DNA from: Aliiroseovarius salicola
GTDB lineage: Bacteria; Pseudomonadota; Alphaproteobacteria; Rhodobacterales; Rhodobacteraceae
Direction: 5' to 3'
Length of the DNA stretch: 64,000 bases
NCBI RefSeq assembly: GCF_027891095.1
Contig: NZ_JAQIIO010000013.1
Span: 1-64,000 of the forward strand
Shown here: in pieces, positions 38,051 through 47,166 of the stretch
How positions within the stretch are numbered: position 1 is the first letter of the stretch
Layout: every line of letters begins with the position of its first letter
Made by a program: the position numbers and the translations under genes
The notes under the pieces: model-generated
Told to the model about the DNA's origin: nothing
Database searches by the model: none
Seen by the model: only the letters and a program-made list of their open reading frames with translations

Positions 38051-38086
38051 TCTTCTTCTGACTTCAAGTATCCCCGCCGGAGGCTC
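38051..38086 (-). repeat. Dispersed intergenic repeat, copy B2 (inverted)
   Basis: On the minus strand this reads CCTCCGGCGGGGATACTTGA followed by AGTCAGAAGAAG, the same core and tail as copy B1 but in the opposite orientation. The two tails (TCAGAAGATGAG and GTCAGAAGAAG) face each other across about 8 bases, so the pair can fold into one long hairpin. Confidence 0.6.
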
Positions 38087-38110
38087 CTGATCGTTCCACT
38101 GACGGAGTGT

Positions 38111-38323
38111 TTAGCGTTTGCGCGCATCCAGTTCGGAGTTGAAAAGGCGCAGACGTGCTGTGAGGTTTTCTTTGTTTGTCACACTGTCGAAATGCTCAAA
38201 GAGAAAGGATAGGGCTTCACCTTCATCAAGCCCTGCTTCCTGCGCAAAGCGTTTCAATCGACGATAGCCGTCCTCGGTCATGGCACAAGGGAAGCGGCGG
38301 GTCAGTTTGAAACGCTTTGGCAT
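38111..38323 (-). CDS. Small basic conserved-looking protein (ribbon-helix-helix-like)
   Basis: A 70-residue basic protein that I do not recognise by name. It reads MPKRFKLTRRFPCAMTEDGY, then a helical stretch RRLKRFAQEAGLDEGEALSF. A short strand followed by two helices would fit a ribbon-helix-helix DNA-binding fold, but this is only a shape match. It sits 22 bp after the acyl-CoA dehydrogenase gene and upstream of the GST gene in the fatty-acid unit, and its codon usage fits a real gene. Confidence 0.6.
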   Translation of the reverse strand: MPKRFKLTRRFPCAMTEDGYRRLKRFAQEAGLDEGEALSFLFEHFDSVTNKENLTARLRLFNSELDARKR

Positions 38324-38345
38324 TTATTTCCTCTTTCTCAGATGT

Positions 38346-40121
38346 TTAGAACTGGTCTGCGTCCAGCCCCATAACAGTGGCCGAGCCGCTTTCGACCCGC
38401 GCCAGATGCATTGCTGTGGCGGGCAGGCGTCGTGCCATATAATAGCGGGCGGTGGTCAGCTTGGTCTCGTAAAACGTGGCGTCAGAGGTTCCATTGGCCA
38501 ATGCGTCAAGCGCTGCGCGGGCGGATTTGGCCCAGACAAACCCAAGGCAGACATGGCCGAAGAGATGCATGAAATCATAGCTTCCTGCCAGTGCATTATT
38601 TGGGTTTTTACCTGCGGATTGCATGAAATACATCGCAGCCGCCTGCAGGTGTTTTGAGGCGTCCTTGAGCGGATCGATGAAGTCTTTCATCGCCTCATCT
38701 TCACCCTGTTCCTTGCAGTAGGTCTTGATCATTTCAAAGAAGCCCATGATCGGTTTGCCTCCGCCTGCAGCCAGCTTGCGGCCCACAAGATCCAGCGCCT
38801 GAACACCGTTGGCGCCTTCATAGATCTGGGCGATGCGAGCGTCGCGGGTGAACTGGCTCATGCCGTGTTCTTCGATATAGCCGTGACCACCATAGACCTG
38901 TTGGGCTAGCACGGTCATGTCATACCCCTGATCGGTCAGGAAACCTTTCAGAACCGGGGTCATGAGCGAGATCAGGTCGTCAGCTTCTTGATCTTCGGCA
39001 CGGTGGGCTTGGTCAATCAAGGTGGCGCCCCAGAGAAGGAACGCACGCGCGCCTTCGATAAAGCTCTTCTGATCCATCAAGGAACGGCGGATGTCAGGAT
39101 GCACGATCAGCGGATCGGCGGGACCATCGGGGTTTTTGACCCCAGTCACGTCGCGACCCTGCAGACGGTCTTTGGCATAGATCACCGCGTTCTGATAGGC
39201 GGCTTCGGCTTGTGCGAGACCCTGCATGGCCACACCAAGGCGTGCTTCGTTCATCATGGTGAACATGGCGCGCATGCCTTTATGCATATCGCCCAGCAGG
39301 TAACCTGTTGCTTCGTCATAGTTCATGACGCAGGTCGAGTTGCCATGGATGCCCATCTTTTTCTCGATGTTGCCCACGGATACGCCATTGCGCGACCCAA
39401 TCGAGCCTTCCTCGTTCACGTTGAACTTCGGCACGATGAACAGCGACACGCCCTTGATCCCTTCAGGACCGCCGGGGATTTTGGCCAGCACCAGATGGAT
39501 CACGTTTTCCGACATGTCGTGGTCACCGGCGGAGATGAAGATCTTCTGGCCAGACACTTTGTAAGATCCGTCGTCCTGTGGTTCTGCCTTGGTGCGCATC
39601 AGGCCCAGATCGGTGCCGCAATGCGGTTCGGTCAGGTTCATGGTGCCGGTCCATTCACAGCTGACCATCTTGGGCAGATAGGTCGCTTTCTGTGTGTCCG
39701 TACCGTGGGCCAAAATTGCAGAGGCTGCACCATGGGTCAGACCCTGATACATGGTGAAGGCCTGGTTGGCGGCCGAGAACGTCTCGCCCACGGCTGTGCC
39801 TAGCACCACGGGCATGTTCTGCCCACCAAACTCTTCTGGCATATCTAGACCGGGCCAGCCGCCGTCTTTCATCTGCTCAAACGCGTCTTTGAAACCAGTG
39901 GGTGTGTAAACGACACCATTTTCCAAGCGGCAGCCTTCTTGATCGCCAACCGTGTTCAGCGGTGTCAGCACTTCGCTGGCCAGCTTGCCGGCCTCTTCCA
40001 GCACGGCAGAGGTGAAGCTCGAATCCAGATCTTCATATCCGGGAATGCTGGTTTCGTGCACTTTCAGCACTTCGTGCAGCACAAATCCCATATCCTTTGT
40101 CGGTGCGGTATAGCTCGGCAT
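38346..40121 (-). CDS. Acyl-CoA dehydrogenase (long form with C-terminal domain)
   Basis: A FAD enzyme of 591 residues that oxidises acyl-CoA to enoyl-CoA. Seen: [59 protein letters not shown] and the catalytic glutamate in [20 protein letters not shown]. Length and the extra C-terminal acdh domain place it with the group that includes 3-methylmercaptopropionyl-CoA dehydrogenase (DmdC), but the neighbours (thiolase and FadJ, no DmdD) argue for ordinary fatty-acid oxidation. It starts 24 bp after the MerR gene stop and is probably in its operon. Confidence 0.93.
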   Translation of the reverse strand: MPSYTAPTKDMGFVLHEVLKVHETSIPGYEDLDSSFTSAVLEEAGKLASEVLTPLNTVGDQEGCRLENGVVYTPTGFKDAFEQMKDGGWPGLDMPEEFGGQNMPVVLGTAVGETFSAANQAFTMYQGLTHGAASAILAHGTDTQKATYLPKMVSCEWTGTMNLTEPHCGTDLGLMRTKAEPQDDGSYKVSGQKIFISAGDHDMSENVIHLVLAKIPGGPEGIKGVSLFIVPKFNVNEEGSIGSRNGVSVGNIEKKMGIHGNSTCVMNYDEATGYLLGDMHKGMRAMFTMMNEARLGVAMQGLAQAEAAYQNAVIYAKDRLQGRDVTGVKNPDGPADPLIVHPDIRRSLMDQKSFIEGARAFLLWGATLIDQAHRAEDQEADDLISLMTPVLKGFLTDQGYDMTVLAQQVYGGHGYIEEHGMSQFTRDARIAQIYEGANGVQALDLVGRKLAAGGGKPIMGFFEMIKTYCKEQGEDEAMKDFIDPLKDASKHLQAAAMYFMQSAGKNPNNALAGSYDFMHLFGHVCLGFVWAKSARAALDALANGTSDATFYETKLTTARYYMARRLPATAMHLARVESGSATVMGLDADQF

Positions 40122-40145
40122 GTGGTGATGATCCTCTGTTTACGC

Positions 40146-40550
40146 TTATTGGGCGGAGCCGTTTTCAAAATCGGCGATGGCTTTTTCTGCCCATTCAAGT
40201 TGTTCCGTCAGATCGTCGATGGCTTCGTCCAACTCGGCGCGCTGTTTCTTGAGATCCGCCAAATGCCCTCTGCCCACCTGATAGGTGCGGGTCAGTTGGG
40301 TCTGCTGCTGGTCACCCATTTCATATAGGTCCAGAAGTTGACGGATTTCCTCGAGGGCAAAACCAAATCGTTTGCCGCGCAGGATAAGCTTCAGCCGTGC
40401 CCGGTCGCGTTTGGTGAACAGGCGTTTTTGCCCGTCACGGATCGGCGCTAGCAGCTCTTTCGCTTCGTAAAAGCGAAGGGTGCGTGCCGTGACATCAAAT
40501 GCGTCACACATCTGGCGTATGGTCATAAGTTCATCGGTCATGTCGAACAT
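40146..40550 (-). CDS. MerR-family regulator of the fatty-acid unit
   Basis: About 134 residues. The N-terminal MerR winged helix is clear (MTIRQMCDAFDVTARTLRFY, EAKELLAPIRDGQKRLFTKR), followed by a long dimerisation coiled coil (about 75-130). No metal-binding cysteines, so an acyl-CoA or similar effector is likely. AGAGGATCGA precedes the ATG at 40550. It leads the operon with the acyl-CoA dehydrogenase, and its promoter at 40625-40652 holds a LiuR-like palindrome, so autoregulation plus control of beta-oxidation is the likely role. Confidence 0.9.
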   Translation of the reverse strand: MFDMTDELMTIRQMCDAFDVTARTLRFYEAKELLAPIRDGQKRLFTKRDRARLKLILRGKRFGFALEEIRQLLDLYEMGDQQQTQLTRTYQVGRGHLADLKKQRAELDEAIDDLTEQLEWAEKAIADFENGSAQ

Positions 40551-40624
40551 TCGATCCTCTTTTGACACCGGTCCGTTGGGCGGCATGTCCAGTGCCGCGG
40601 TTGATCTGACCGGTTCTGTTTACG

Positions 40625-40652
40625 GTATAAGTTTACGTTGACGTAAATGTAA
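40625..40652 (-). promoter_or_regulatory. Promoter with MerR-type operator (LiuR-like)
   Basis: TTTACGTTGACGTAAA at 40632-40647 is an inverted repeat (TTTACGT-TG-ACGTAAA). On the minus strand it lies exactly between TTACAT (40647-40652) and TTATAC (40625-40630), with 16 bases between those hexamers. MerR regulators typically bind between -35 and -10, and the sequence resembles the motif known for LiuR. The gap 40551-40848 also holds weaker CGTCAA-type sites. Confidence 0.6.
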
Positions 40653-40848
40653 CGCCACGTCAAACTTTTCCTTGGCGTCGCGTCAACTTTTCTTTCCGTA
40701 ACGGAACGTCATTTCGGAAATATGAACCTCTATGCGTGTAAATTCTGCGCTGCCGCTCACGTATTTGGGGCGTGAGGCACAAATTGACAGACCTGATTGA
40801 GGGTGACTATTTCAGCGGATACGCTGCCCGAAGGTTAGGAGTATTGCC

Positions 40849-41175
40849 ATGTTTGGCGATGAGTCGGAAGGAATAGAACAACTGAACGAAGAGCGTGAAA
40901 CGCTTCGACTCATGCAAACCCACATGCAGGGATTTCTAAGAAAACGGTTGATGATGTGGGCAATACGTTGGTGTATCGGGATGCCAATCGCCTTTGCTAT
41001 TCCGGCGATTTGGGGTGTCTGGCGGTGGTTGCCCATGGCTGCAGGTGTGGTTGCCCTGATCTCACTGGCAACGATCCTGATCATGGGGGTGGCAATGAAC
41101 CGAAAATTCCGCAGGACACACCTTAGCGCAGATCAGTTGGAACACCATTCGAGGGATGAGATCGAAAAAAGGTGA
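40849..41175 (+). CDS. Small hypothetical membrane protein
   Basis: A 108-residue protein with a hydrophilic N-terminus, two membrane helices (about 40-60 and 64-84: MPIAFAIPAIWGVWRWLPMA, GVVALISLATILIMGVAMNR) and a basic, charged C-terminus. I do not recognise it. TTAGGAGTATTGCC is a good ribosome site. It is divergent from the first MerR gene and converges on the second MerR gene with 3 bases between stops. Confidence 0.7.
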   Translation: MFGDESEGIEQLNEERETLRLMQTHMQGFLRKRLMMWAIRWCIGMPIAFAIPAIWGVWRWLPMAAGVVALISLATILIMGVAMNRKFRRTHLSADQLEHHSRDEIEKR

Positions 41176-41178
41176 CGC

Positions 41179-41547
41179 TTATTTGACCAGCTTGGCCACA
41201 TCATCACGCAGATCCTGCAGATCATCGATGGTTTCGGCCAATTGGGCATATTGCTCATGCAGCGCTTTGAGCTGTCGATCTGCCAGTTCGACCCACGCCT
41301 GATTCTGCGCGTCAGTGCCTTTCTCATCATAGATCAGCAGCCATTGGCGCAGTTCTTCCAGCGAAAACCCAAATCGCCGCCCACGAAGAATCAGCGTCAT
41401 ACGCGCGACTTCTCGGGGCGTGTAAAAGCGGGAACGGCCTTCCTTTTCGGGCGCGAGCAGCTCGATATACTCGTAATATCGCAGCGTGCGTGGGGTCACG
41501 TCGAACTTTGCACACATCTCTTTAAATGTCAGGCGGTCGTCAGACAT
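41179..41547 (-). CDS. MerR-family regulator, second copy
   Basis: About 122 residues, clearly related to the MerR protein at 40146 (LTFKEMCAKFDVTPRTLRYY against MTIRQMCDAFDVTARTLRFY), with the same RGRRFGFSLEELRQ segment and a C-terminal coiled coil. AAGGAAGTGCC precedes the ATG at 41547; a frame extended by 14 codons is rejected. Its target is unknown; no TTTACGT palindrome was seen in its own upstream 80 bp. The two paralogues flank the small membrane protein gene. Confidence 0.88.
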   Translation of the reverse strand: MSDDRLTFKEMCAKFDVTPRTLRYYEYIELLAPEKEGRSRFYTPREVARMTLILRGRRFGFSLEELRQWLLIYDEKGTDAQNQAWVELADRQLKALHEQYAQLAETIDDLQDLRDDVAKLVK

Positions 41548-41671
41548 GGCACTTCCTTGCTCGCTTCCCTTAGGGTTCGGTTCCCCCAATAGGTATAGCT
41601 TTCTGCGCTGCGGCGCAATTCGGTAGAACTACGCTTTGCGCAAAATTCTGAGCAAATCAGGTGTTGCAGGG

Positions 41672-42796
41672 TCAGTTCATGAAGCCGGGTGCGAGGAAGT
41701 AGAACGCATAAGCCACAATGAGAGCTGGGATGGCTGAGTAAACCGTGGCAATCACCGCCGCCTTGGGATTAAGCGCAATGGCGGGAAACAGCGCATCGCC
41801 ATCATTTGAAATCGCATTGCCCATCAGCGCCGCAAACGGAACAGCGCCGTTGATGTACAGCGTGGTGACAAGAACTTGCGGACCACAGCCCGGTACAAAC
41901 CCGATCACGATGGCAATCAATGGAAGCAGGGGGGCGATGGTTTCAAACACCATGGCAACGTCCACACCAGTGAAGGCAACCAGATAATCATAGGCCAGAT
42001 AGGCACCAATCACCCAAACCGAAATGAAGCTGGTTTCTTCCGCCATGCGCGTGATCGGGTGATCTTCTGGATGGGTCATCGCCTCAAGGATTGAGGTGGA
42101 CCAGATGAATAGGCCAAGGAAGGTGCCGGCCATGGCAACCCACAGAACCGGGATACCCAACGGGTCGTTGATCTCCACCTGTGCAAGCTGAGAGGCACCA
42201 ACGATCAGCCCAGGAACGGCCAGAACGAGATAGGCGATATCTTGCGGCCGGATCTTGCCAATTTTCGGAGCAATATCACAGGATTTGGATGTCGTGTCCC
42301 GGAATTCGACGTTGTTGAAGGCATCAACCAGCCAGCCAGACAGGATCCCCACCACGAAAGACAGGGGCAGCACCACAAGCGCTGCATCGGGGCGGGTCGC
42401 CAGAAGCAGGAAAGCCGCGTCTCCCATTGTGGCGGTTAGCGTGGCCACAACGGCACCGAACCCGACGTGACCCGAACTGTAGGCCGCAACCACCACAACG
42501 GCGCCACCACAACCGGGTGTTGCCCCTAATAATGCAGCCAAGGGCACCTGTGCGGCTTTGGCCTTTGACAGCGCATCTCCGATGTTAAACCGGAACAGGC
42601 GCTCGGCTCCGTAAAAGATTAAGAGCGTTGCGGCCACGAAAACCGAGACTTGCACATAAGCATCGGTCATCAACTCACGTGTCAATTCCCCCAGATGACC
42701 TGGAAACAGGGCCAGCAGAAGCAAGGACGCGAAGACAAACAGACGTTTCGGGCGCAGATGTCCAAACGGGGTGCTTAGGGCGGTAAGTGTGGCCAT
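41672..42796 (-). CDS. Putative manganese/heavy-metal exporter (10TM, ArsP_2-like)
   Basis: About 374 residues with ten predicted helices built as two repeats, each carrying a GxxPGCG motif: ALLGATPGCGGAVVVVAAYS and VIGFVPGCGPQVLVTTLYIN, followed by MGDAAF and ISNDGDALF. This is the layout of the putative manganese transporter family (PF11449-type). It probably extrudes Mn or a similar metal. The ATG at 42796 follows AGGAATGCCTCAC. A Fur/Mur-like 7-1-7 inverted repeat lies 19-33 bases upstream, which supports metal control. Confidence 0.8.
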   Translation of the reverse strand: MATLTALSTPFGHLRPKRLFVFASLLLLALFPGHLGELTRELMTDAYVQVSVFVAATLLIFYGAERLFRFNIGDALSKAKAAQVPLAALLGATPGCGGAVVVVAAYSSGHVGFGAVVATLTATMGDAAFLLLATRPDAALVVLPLSFVVGILSGWLVDAFNNVEFRDTTSKSCDIAPKIGKIRPQDIAYLVLAVPGLIVGASQLAQVEINDPLGIPVLWVAMAGTFLGLFIWSTSILEAMTHPEDHPITRMAEETSFISVWVIGAYLAYDYLVAFTGVDVAMVFETIAPLLPLIAIVIGFVPGCGPQVLVTTLYINGAVPFAALMGNAISNDGDALFPAIALNPKAAVIATVYSAIPALIVAYAFYFLAPGFMN

Positions 42797-42814
42797 GTGA
42801 GGCATTCCTGCAAT

Positions 42815-42829
42815 TGAGAATAATTCGCA
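42815..42829 (-). promoter_or_regulatory. Fur/Mur-like operator upstream of the metal exporter
   Basis: TGAGAATAATTCGCA is a 7-1-7 inverted repeat with one mismatched pair, the architecture of Fur-family sites. It ends 19 bases before the exporter ATG, so binding would overlap the transcription or translation start. In alphaproteobacteria the Fur homologue is often Mur, which senses manganese. Confidence 0.5.
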
Positions 42830-42905
42830 AGAGCAAAACTAAGGGCTTGCCGCCGAAAACGCAAGAGCCAATAACTATATGGCACAGAGACAAGGGAAGC
42901 GCTGC

Positions 42906-43373
42906 ATGATCAAGGATTTGACCCCGGAAAAGAAAGCCAAGCTAGCGCGTCAGTTCACCGAAGCGATTCCCCATTGTCGGGCACTTGGCATGGTGCTTGA
43001 GGATATCGGAGAAGGGGAAGCGGTGATCTCAATGCCCTATGACGAACGTTTCGTGGGGGATCCGCGCACCGGTGTCATCCACGGCGGGGCCGTGTCCGCT
43101 GTGCTGGATACGTGCTGTGGAACTGCCGTGATGAGCCATCCCCGCGCTCCGGCAATCACCGCAACCATTGATTTGCGGATTGACTACATGCGTCCGGCGA
43201 CACCGGGGCAGAAGATCACGGCAAAAGCCACCTGCTATCACGTGACGCGGTCTGTGGCCTTTGTGCGCGCCGTTGCTCTGGACGAAGATGAAAACCGTCC
43301 GGTTGCGACCGCAACCGGTGCCTTTACAGCAGATAGTAATCCAAAACGGAAATCATCGGAGGCCGCATCATGA
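42906..43373 (+). CDS. PaaI-type hotdog thioesterase, first of a tandem pair
   Basis: A 155-residue acyl-CoA thioesterase. The hotdog signature [20 protein letters not shown] and the strand-rich [20 protein letters not shown] are plain. The ATG at 42906 ([13 protein letters not shown]) follows AAGGGAAGCGCTGC. It overlaps the next thioesterase gene by ATGA and the MATE gene follows directly, so these three are one operon. The substrate is unknown, perhaps a phenylacetyl- or hydroxybenzoyl-like CoA. Confidence 0.88.
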   Translation: MIKDLTPEKKAKLARQFTEAIPHCRALGMVLEDIGEGEAVISMPYDERFVGDPRTGVIHGGAVSAVLDTCCGTAVMSHPRAPAITATIDLRIDYMRPATPGQKITAKATCYHVTRSVAFVRAVALDEDENRPVATATGAFTADSNPKRKSSEAAS

Positions 43374-43888
43374 GTGGGGCTCGTAATCGGGTCAAACCCG
43401 AACCGGTCGAAATCGTCAAACACCGCCGCGACAGCACCCTGTCTGCTCTGGTGGACGGCGTCCCCTATATCAAGTTTCTTGGCATTGAAGTGGAGCGGCA
43501 CGGGGACGAGTTGACGGCCATCCTGCCCTTTTCCGAAAAACTGATCGGCAATCCGATGCTGCCAGCTATCCACGGTGGTGTGACCGCCGCCTTTCTGGAA
43601 ACAGCTGCCGTGTTTGAACTGACCTGGGTCAGCATCTGGGCAGATATGGAAGCAGGGCTTTTGGATCAGTCAGAACTGCAGGGCGAGATGTTGGCACGTC
43701 TTCCGAAAACTATTGATTTCTCGATTGACTACCTAAGGTCGGGATTGCCGCGTGACGCCTATGCACGGGCGCGTGTAGTGCGGTCTGGACGGCGCTATGC
43801 GTCGGTGCATGTCGAGGCATGGCAGGACAATCGGAATAAACTTTTTGCGCAGGCCACCGGACATTTCCTGATGCCGTCCCGCGACTGA
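43370..43888 (+). CDS. PaaI-type hotdog thioesterase, second of a tandem pair
   Basis: A 172-residue hotdog protein with [20 protein letters not shown] and [20 protein letters not shown]. Compared with the first gene it carries an insertion around residues 75-100 ([20 protein letters not shown]). Its start overlaps the stop of the first gene, which suggests that the two subunits are made together and perhaps form a hetero-oligomer (inference). One base separates it from the MATE gene. Confidence 0.85.
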   Translation: MSGARNRVKPEPVEIVKHRRDSTLSALVDGVPYIKFLGIEVERHGDELTAILPFSEKLIGNPMLPAIHGGVTAAFLETAAVFELTWVSIWADMEAGLLDQSELQGEMLARLPKTIDFSIDYLRSGLPRDAYARARVVRSGRRYASVHVEAWQDNRNKLFAQATGHFLMPSRD

Positions 43889-43889
43889 C

Positions 43890-45236
43890 ATGACATCCAG
43901 TGCTTCGCCCGAGATCACGCATTCTCGGATCCTGAAATTCGCGCTCCCGATAACGCTGGCGAATGTCACCGTTCCTCTGTTGGGTGTCGTTGACACCGGA
44001 GTTGTAGGGCAGCTGGGGGAGGCCGTGCCGATTGGTGCGGTCGGAATCGGTGCCATCATCCTTTCCGCATTGTTCTGGTTTTTTGGCTTTTTGCGCATGG
44101 GGACCACAGGTTTGACTGCTCAAGCCTTTGGGGCTGGCGACAATCTGGAGACCGCTGCAATGCTGATCAGAGCGTTGGTCTTGGCTTTGCTGGCAGGTTT
44201 GTTGCTTATCGCAATGCAAACCCCTCTTTTCTGGGCCGCGTTCCAAATGTCGCCCGCATCTGCAGACGTAGAAGACCTTGCCCGCAGCTATCTCGGCATT
44301 CGTATATTCGGTGCTCCCGCGGCCATTGGGCTCTATGCGATCACCGGCTGGCTGATTGCGCTGGAACGCACTCGTGCCGTTCTCGTGTTGCAGCTTGTTG
44401 CCAATGTCACAAATATCCTGCTCGACCTCTGGTTTGTACTTGGGCTTGGCTGGGGTGTTGAGGGGGTGGCCTTGGCCACGCTGATCGCCGAGTGGTTTGG
44501 CTTGGGTATTGGTCTCTTTCTCTGCCGCGAGGTGTTCTCGCTATCAGGATGGGCTGATCCCGCGCGGATCTTTGATCGCATAATCCTGAAACGGATGAGC
44601 GTGGTGAACTCGGATATCCTGATCCGATCCCTGCTTTTGCAGGGGATTTTCATCAGCTTCATGTTCTACGGGGCAAAACTGTCGGATGTGGAGCTTGCGG
44701 CCAATCAGGTGCTAATCCAGTTTGTCTATGTGACCGCTTATGCGCTGGACGGGTTTGCCCTGGCGGCGGAGAGCATCGTTGGTCAGGCTTGGGGCGCGCG
44801 GCGGGCAGGGGCGCTGCGACGCGCCACCATCAGGACAAGCCAGTGGGCAGCTGGGGTATCAATCGCGTTGGCGCTGGTATTTTGGCTGGCAGGACCTGTC
44901 GTGATCACCGTAATGACCACCGCCCAGGATGTTCGCGATTTTGCTCAGATCTACCTGATCTACATGATATTTGCCCCAATTGTTGGCTGGCCTAGCTGGA
45001 TGCTTGATGGCGTTTTTATCGGCGCAACGCGGAGCGGAGAAATGCGGAACATGATGGCATTGTCGGCGCTGATTTATGCGCTATCGCTGGCCGTACTCTT
45101 TCCGCTCCTGGGAAATCACGGATTATGGGCGTCACTGCTCATCAGCTTTGTTGCGCGTGGGGCAACGCTGGCCTGGCGCTATCCGGTGTTGGAACGATCA
45201 TTGGCATCGGTTGCGCGGCCGGTAAAGGGGGAGTGA
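43890..45236 (+). CDS. MATE-family efflux transporter
   Basis: A 448-residue inner-membrane drug/sodium antiporter with twelve predicted helices in two halves. The DinF/NorM-like features are ALPITLANVTVPLLGVVDTG near the N-terminus and GAIILSALFWFFGFLRMGTT, with QVLIQFVYVTAYALDGFALA and AAESIVGQAWGARRAGALRR in the second half. It exports cationic or other small molecules. It starts 1 base after the second thioesterase gene, so it is co-transcribed with both. Confidence 0.92.
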   Translation: MTSSASPEITHSRILKFALPITLANVTVPLLGVVDTGVVGQLGEAVPIGAVGIGAIILSALFWFFGFLRMGTTGLTAQAFGAGDNLETAAMLIRALVLALLAGLLLIAMQTPLFWAAFQMSPASADVEDLARSYLGIRIFGAPAAIGLYAITGWLIALERTRAVLVLQLVANVTNILLDLWFVLGLGWGVEGVALATLIAEWFGLGIGLFLCREVFSLSGWADPARIFDRIILKRMSVVNSDILIRSLLLQGIFISFMFYGAKLSDVELAANQVLIQFVYVTAYALDGFALAAESIVGQAWGARRAGALRRATIRTSQWAAGVSIALALVFWLAGPVVITVMTTAQDVRDFAQIYLIYMIFAPIVGWPSWMLDGVFIGATRSGEMRNMMALSALIYALSLAVLFPLLGNHGLWASLLISFVARGATLAWRYPVLERSLASVARPVKGE

Positions 45237-45284
45237 CCTCGCGGCCACCGCCTTCAGAGGGCAGAGCCCAATGGTGGGCAATAT

Positions 45285-45635
45285 TCAGACGATCTCGAGC
45301 ACTGTTTCAGGCGGGCGGCCAATTCGGGCGGTCCCATTGGCAAAGACAATGGGGCGTTCGATCAGGATCGGATTTTCGGCCATGGCAGTGATCAGGTCTT
45401 CGTCCGCAGTATCGGTGGAGAGACCCAATTCTTTGAAGATCTTTTCTCCCCTGCGCATCATCTGGATCGGAGTGAGGTCCAGAGCTTGCAAGGCATCTCG
45501 GATCTCATCAGCGCTGGGCGCGTCGTCAAGATATCTGCGGATTGTGACGGCACCGCGTTCTTCAACCAACTGAAGGGTTTGGCGCGATTTCGAGCAGCGC
45601 GGATTGTGCCAGATGATCGGTGTGCTCACAGCCAC
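45285..45635 (-). CDS. arsC: Arsenate reductase (glutaredoxin type)
   Basis: Thioredoxin-fold enzyme of the ArsC/YffB family, 116 residues, that reduces arsenate using glutathione. The active-site loop [20 protein letters not shown] and the arginine-containing [20 protein letters not shown] are conserved. It overlaps the end of pyrD by 10 bases, so it is in the DUF952-pyrD-arsC unit. No arsR or arsB is nearby, so the arsenic role is inferred from family only. Confidence 0.9.
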   Translation of the reverse strand: MAVSTPIIWHNPRCSKSRQTLQLVEERGAVTIRRYLDDAPSADEIRDALQALDLTPIQMMRRGEKIFKELGLSTDTADEDLITAMAENPILIERPIVFANGTARIGRPPETVLEIV

Positions 45636-46690
45636 TCCTCCCGTCCGGTGCCCACCGCTTCACTGACCCGGTCAAACCCGTCACGGGCGAGCAACTCATC
45701 CAGACCTCGGGCAACATCCTCAACGAGGCTCAGACCGCGATAAGCCAGTGCAGAATAGAGCTGTACCACAGAGGCGCCGGCGCGGATCTTGGCATAGGCA
45801 TCTTCGGCGGACGCAATGCCGCCCACGCCCACCAACGGCAGGTGGCCATCACTCAGTTTGGACAGCTTGGCCAATACGCGCGTGGATTTTTCGAACAAAG
45901 GTGGCCCTGAAAGCCCACCTTTTTCGTCGCGATGGGCACTTTTCAAACCTTCCCGCGACAATGTGGTGTTGGTGGCAATCACCGCGTCGATCTTTACCTC
46001 CATCGCCACATCCACAATCTCGGAGAGCTCCTCATCGGTGAGATCTGGTGCGATCTTGAGAAAGACGGGGATATATTTATCCAGCCCGTCCCGAACATTC
46101 TGAACACCGGTCAGCAGTCCACGCAGAGCATCCGCACCTTGCAGGTCGCGCAGCTTTTCGGTGTTGGGAGACGACACGTTTACAGTCGCAAAATCCAAAA
46201 ACGGTCCGCAGGTTTGCAGAACCTTGGCGAAATCGGCAGCGCGGTCGTCGCTGTCCTTGTTGGCCCCTAGATTCAGCCCAACAGGCACCGGGCTTCGACG
46301 GTCACGGCGTGTCAGACGGGCAGCGGCAGCTTCCATTCCCTCATTATTGAAACCAAACCGGTTGATGACAGCCTGATCTTCGGTCAGGCGAAACAGGCGT
46401 GGCTTTGGGTTGCCCGGTTGCGGGCGTGGGGTGATCGCACCCACCTCGATAAAACCGAACCCCGCTTGCGAGAGCTGGGCCACGGCCTGAGCGTTTTTGT
46501 CATACCCCGCAGCAAGCCCCACGGGGTTCAGCATATCCATCCCGCAAAACTTAGTTTTAAGGCGATCGCTTGTCACATCCCCGACCAAAGGGACAACACC
46601 AGCCCTTAGAGCCATTAACGACAGGCTATGCGCGCGTTCAGGGTCGACTTTGTGCAGGGCCTTGATGGCCAGTCTCTCAACCAGGTTCAT
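45626..46690 (-). CDS. pyrD: Dihydroorotate dehydrogenase (quinone)
   Basis: Fourth step of pyrimidine synthesis; a membrane-associated FMN enzyme of class 2, 354 residues. Typical blocks are [66 protein letters not shown], and [20 protein letters not shown]. The N-terminal helix that binds quinone ([20 protein letters not shown]) is present. Start and stop overlap the DUF952 and arsC genes. Confidence 0.96.
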   Translation of the reverse strand: MNLVERLAIKALHKVDPERAHSLSLMALRAGVVPLVGDVTSDRLKTKFCGMDMLNPVGLAAGYDKNAQAVAQLSQAGFGFIEVGAITPRPQPGNPKPRLFRLTEDQAVINRFGFNNEGMEAAAARLTRRDRRSPVPVGLNLGANKDSDDRAADFAKVLQTCGPFLDFATVNVSSPNTEKLRDLQGADALRGLLTGVQNVRDGLDKYIPVFLKIAPDLTDEELSEIVDVAMEVKIDAVIATNTTLSREGLKSAHRDEKGGLSGPPLFEKSTRVLAKLSKLSDGHLPLVGVGGIASAEDAYAKIRAGASVVQLYSALAYRGLSLVEDVARGLDELLARDGFDRVSEAVGTGREEWL

Positions 46691-47025
46691 AACATGTCCT
46701 CCGGAAAATCATGGCCTTGGGGGGTAAGGGGCAGGGGGCGGTGCCAGATAATCTCGTTGATCGTTAATGCGCGATAGAGATGGGGGAACAGGTCCCCGCC
46801 GCGTGAGGGTTCCCATTTGAGCTTTTCCCCAAGTGTGTCACCGTCAAAAGCGACCAGAACCAGATCAGTTTCTCCGGCAAAATGTTTGGCAGCGGTTTCT
46901 CGTGCCTGAGAGGCGGTGGAGAAATGGATGAACCCGTCAGACAGATCAACCGGAGCCCCACTGGTTCGACCGTCGGTTTGGAATGTGGCCCATTCGGGCG
47001 CGCGGAAGATTTTATAGATCAACAT
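46687..47025 (-). CDS. DUF952 protein
   Basis: A 112-residue protein with the DUF952 pattern: [40 protein letters not shown], and a final region [20 protein letters not shown]. Function unknown; the fold resembles ADP-ribosyltransferase-like small domains in some reports, which is only a family-level hint. Its stop overlaps the pyrD start by ATGA, so it is translated with pyrD. The ATG at 47025 is used; a frame three codons longer exists. Confidence 0.85.
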   Translation of the reverse strand: MLIYKIFRAPEWATFQTDGRTSGAPVDLSDGFIHFSTASQARETAAKHFAGETDLVLVAFDGDTLGEKLKWEPSRGGDLFPHLYRALTINEIIWHRPLPLTPQGHDFPEDML

Positions 47026-47166
47026 GCGCCCCACATGCCAAGCGGCAGGGCTGGCGTCAAGTTGGGACCTCTAGAAAGAGGCCAATTGGGGGGGGCGCCG
47101 CCGAGATTGGCTCGAAACAGAGTGGCGGTTGAGCTTCATTTAAAAGGAGTGGGATAACCGACGTAT

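Noticed and set aside
38346-40121. Acyl-CoA dehydrogenase as the DMSP enzyme DmdC
   Set aside because: Length fits, but there is no DmdD and the neighbours are thiolase and FadJ, so general beta-oxidation is more likely.
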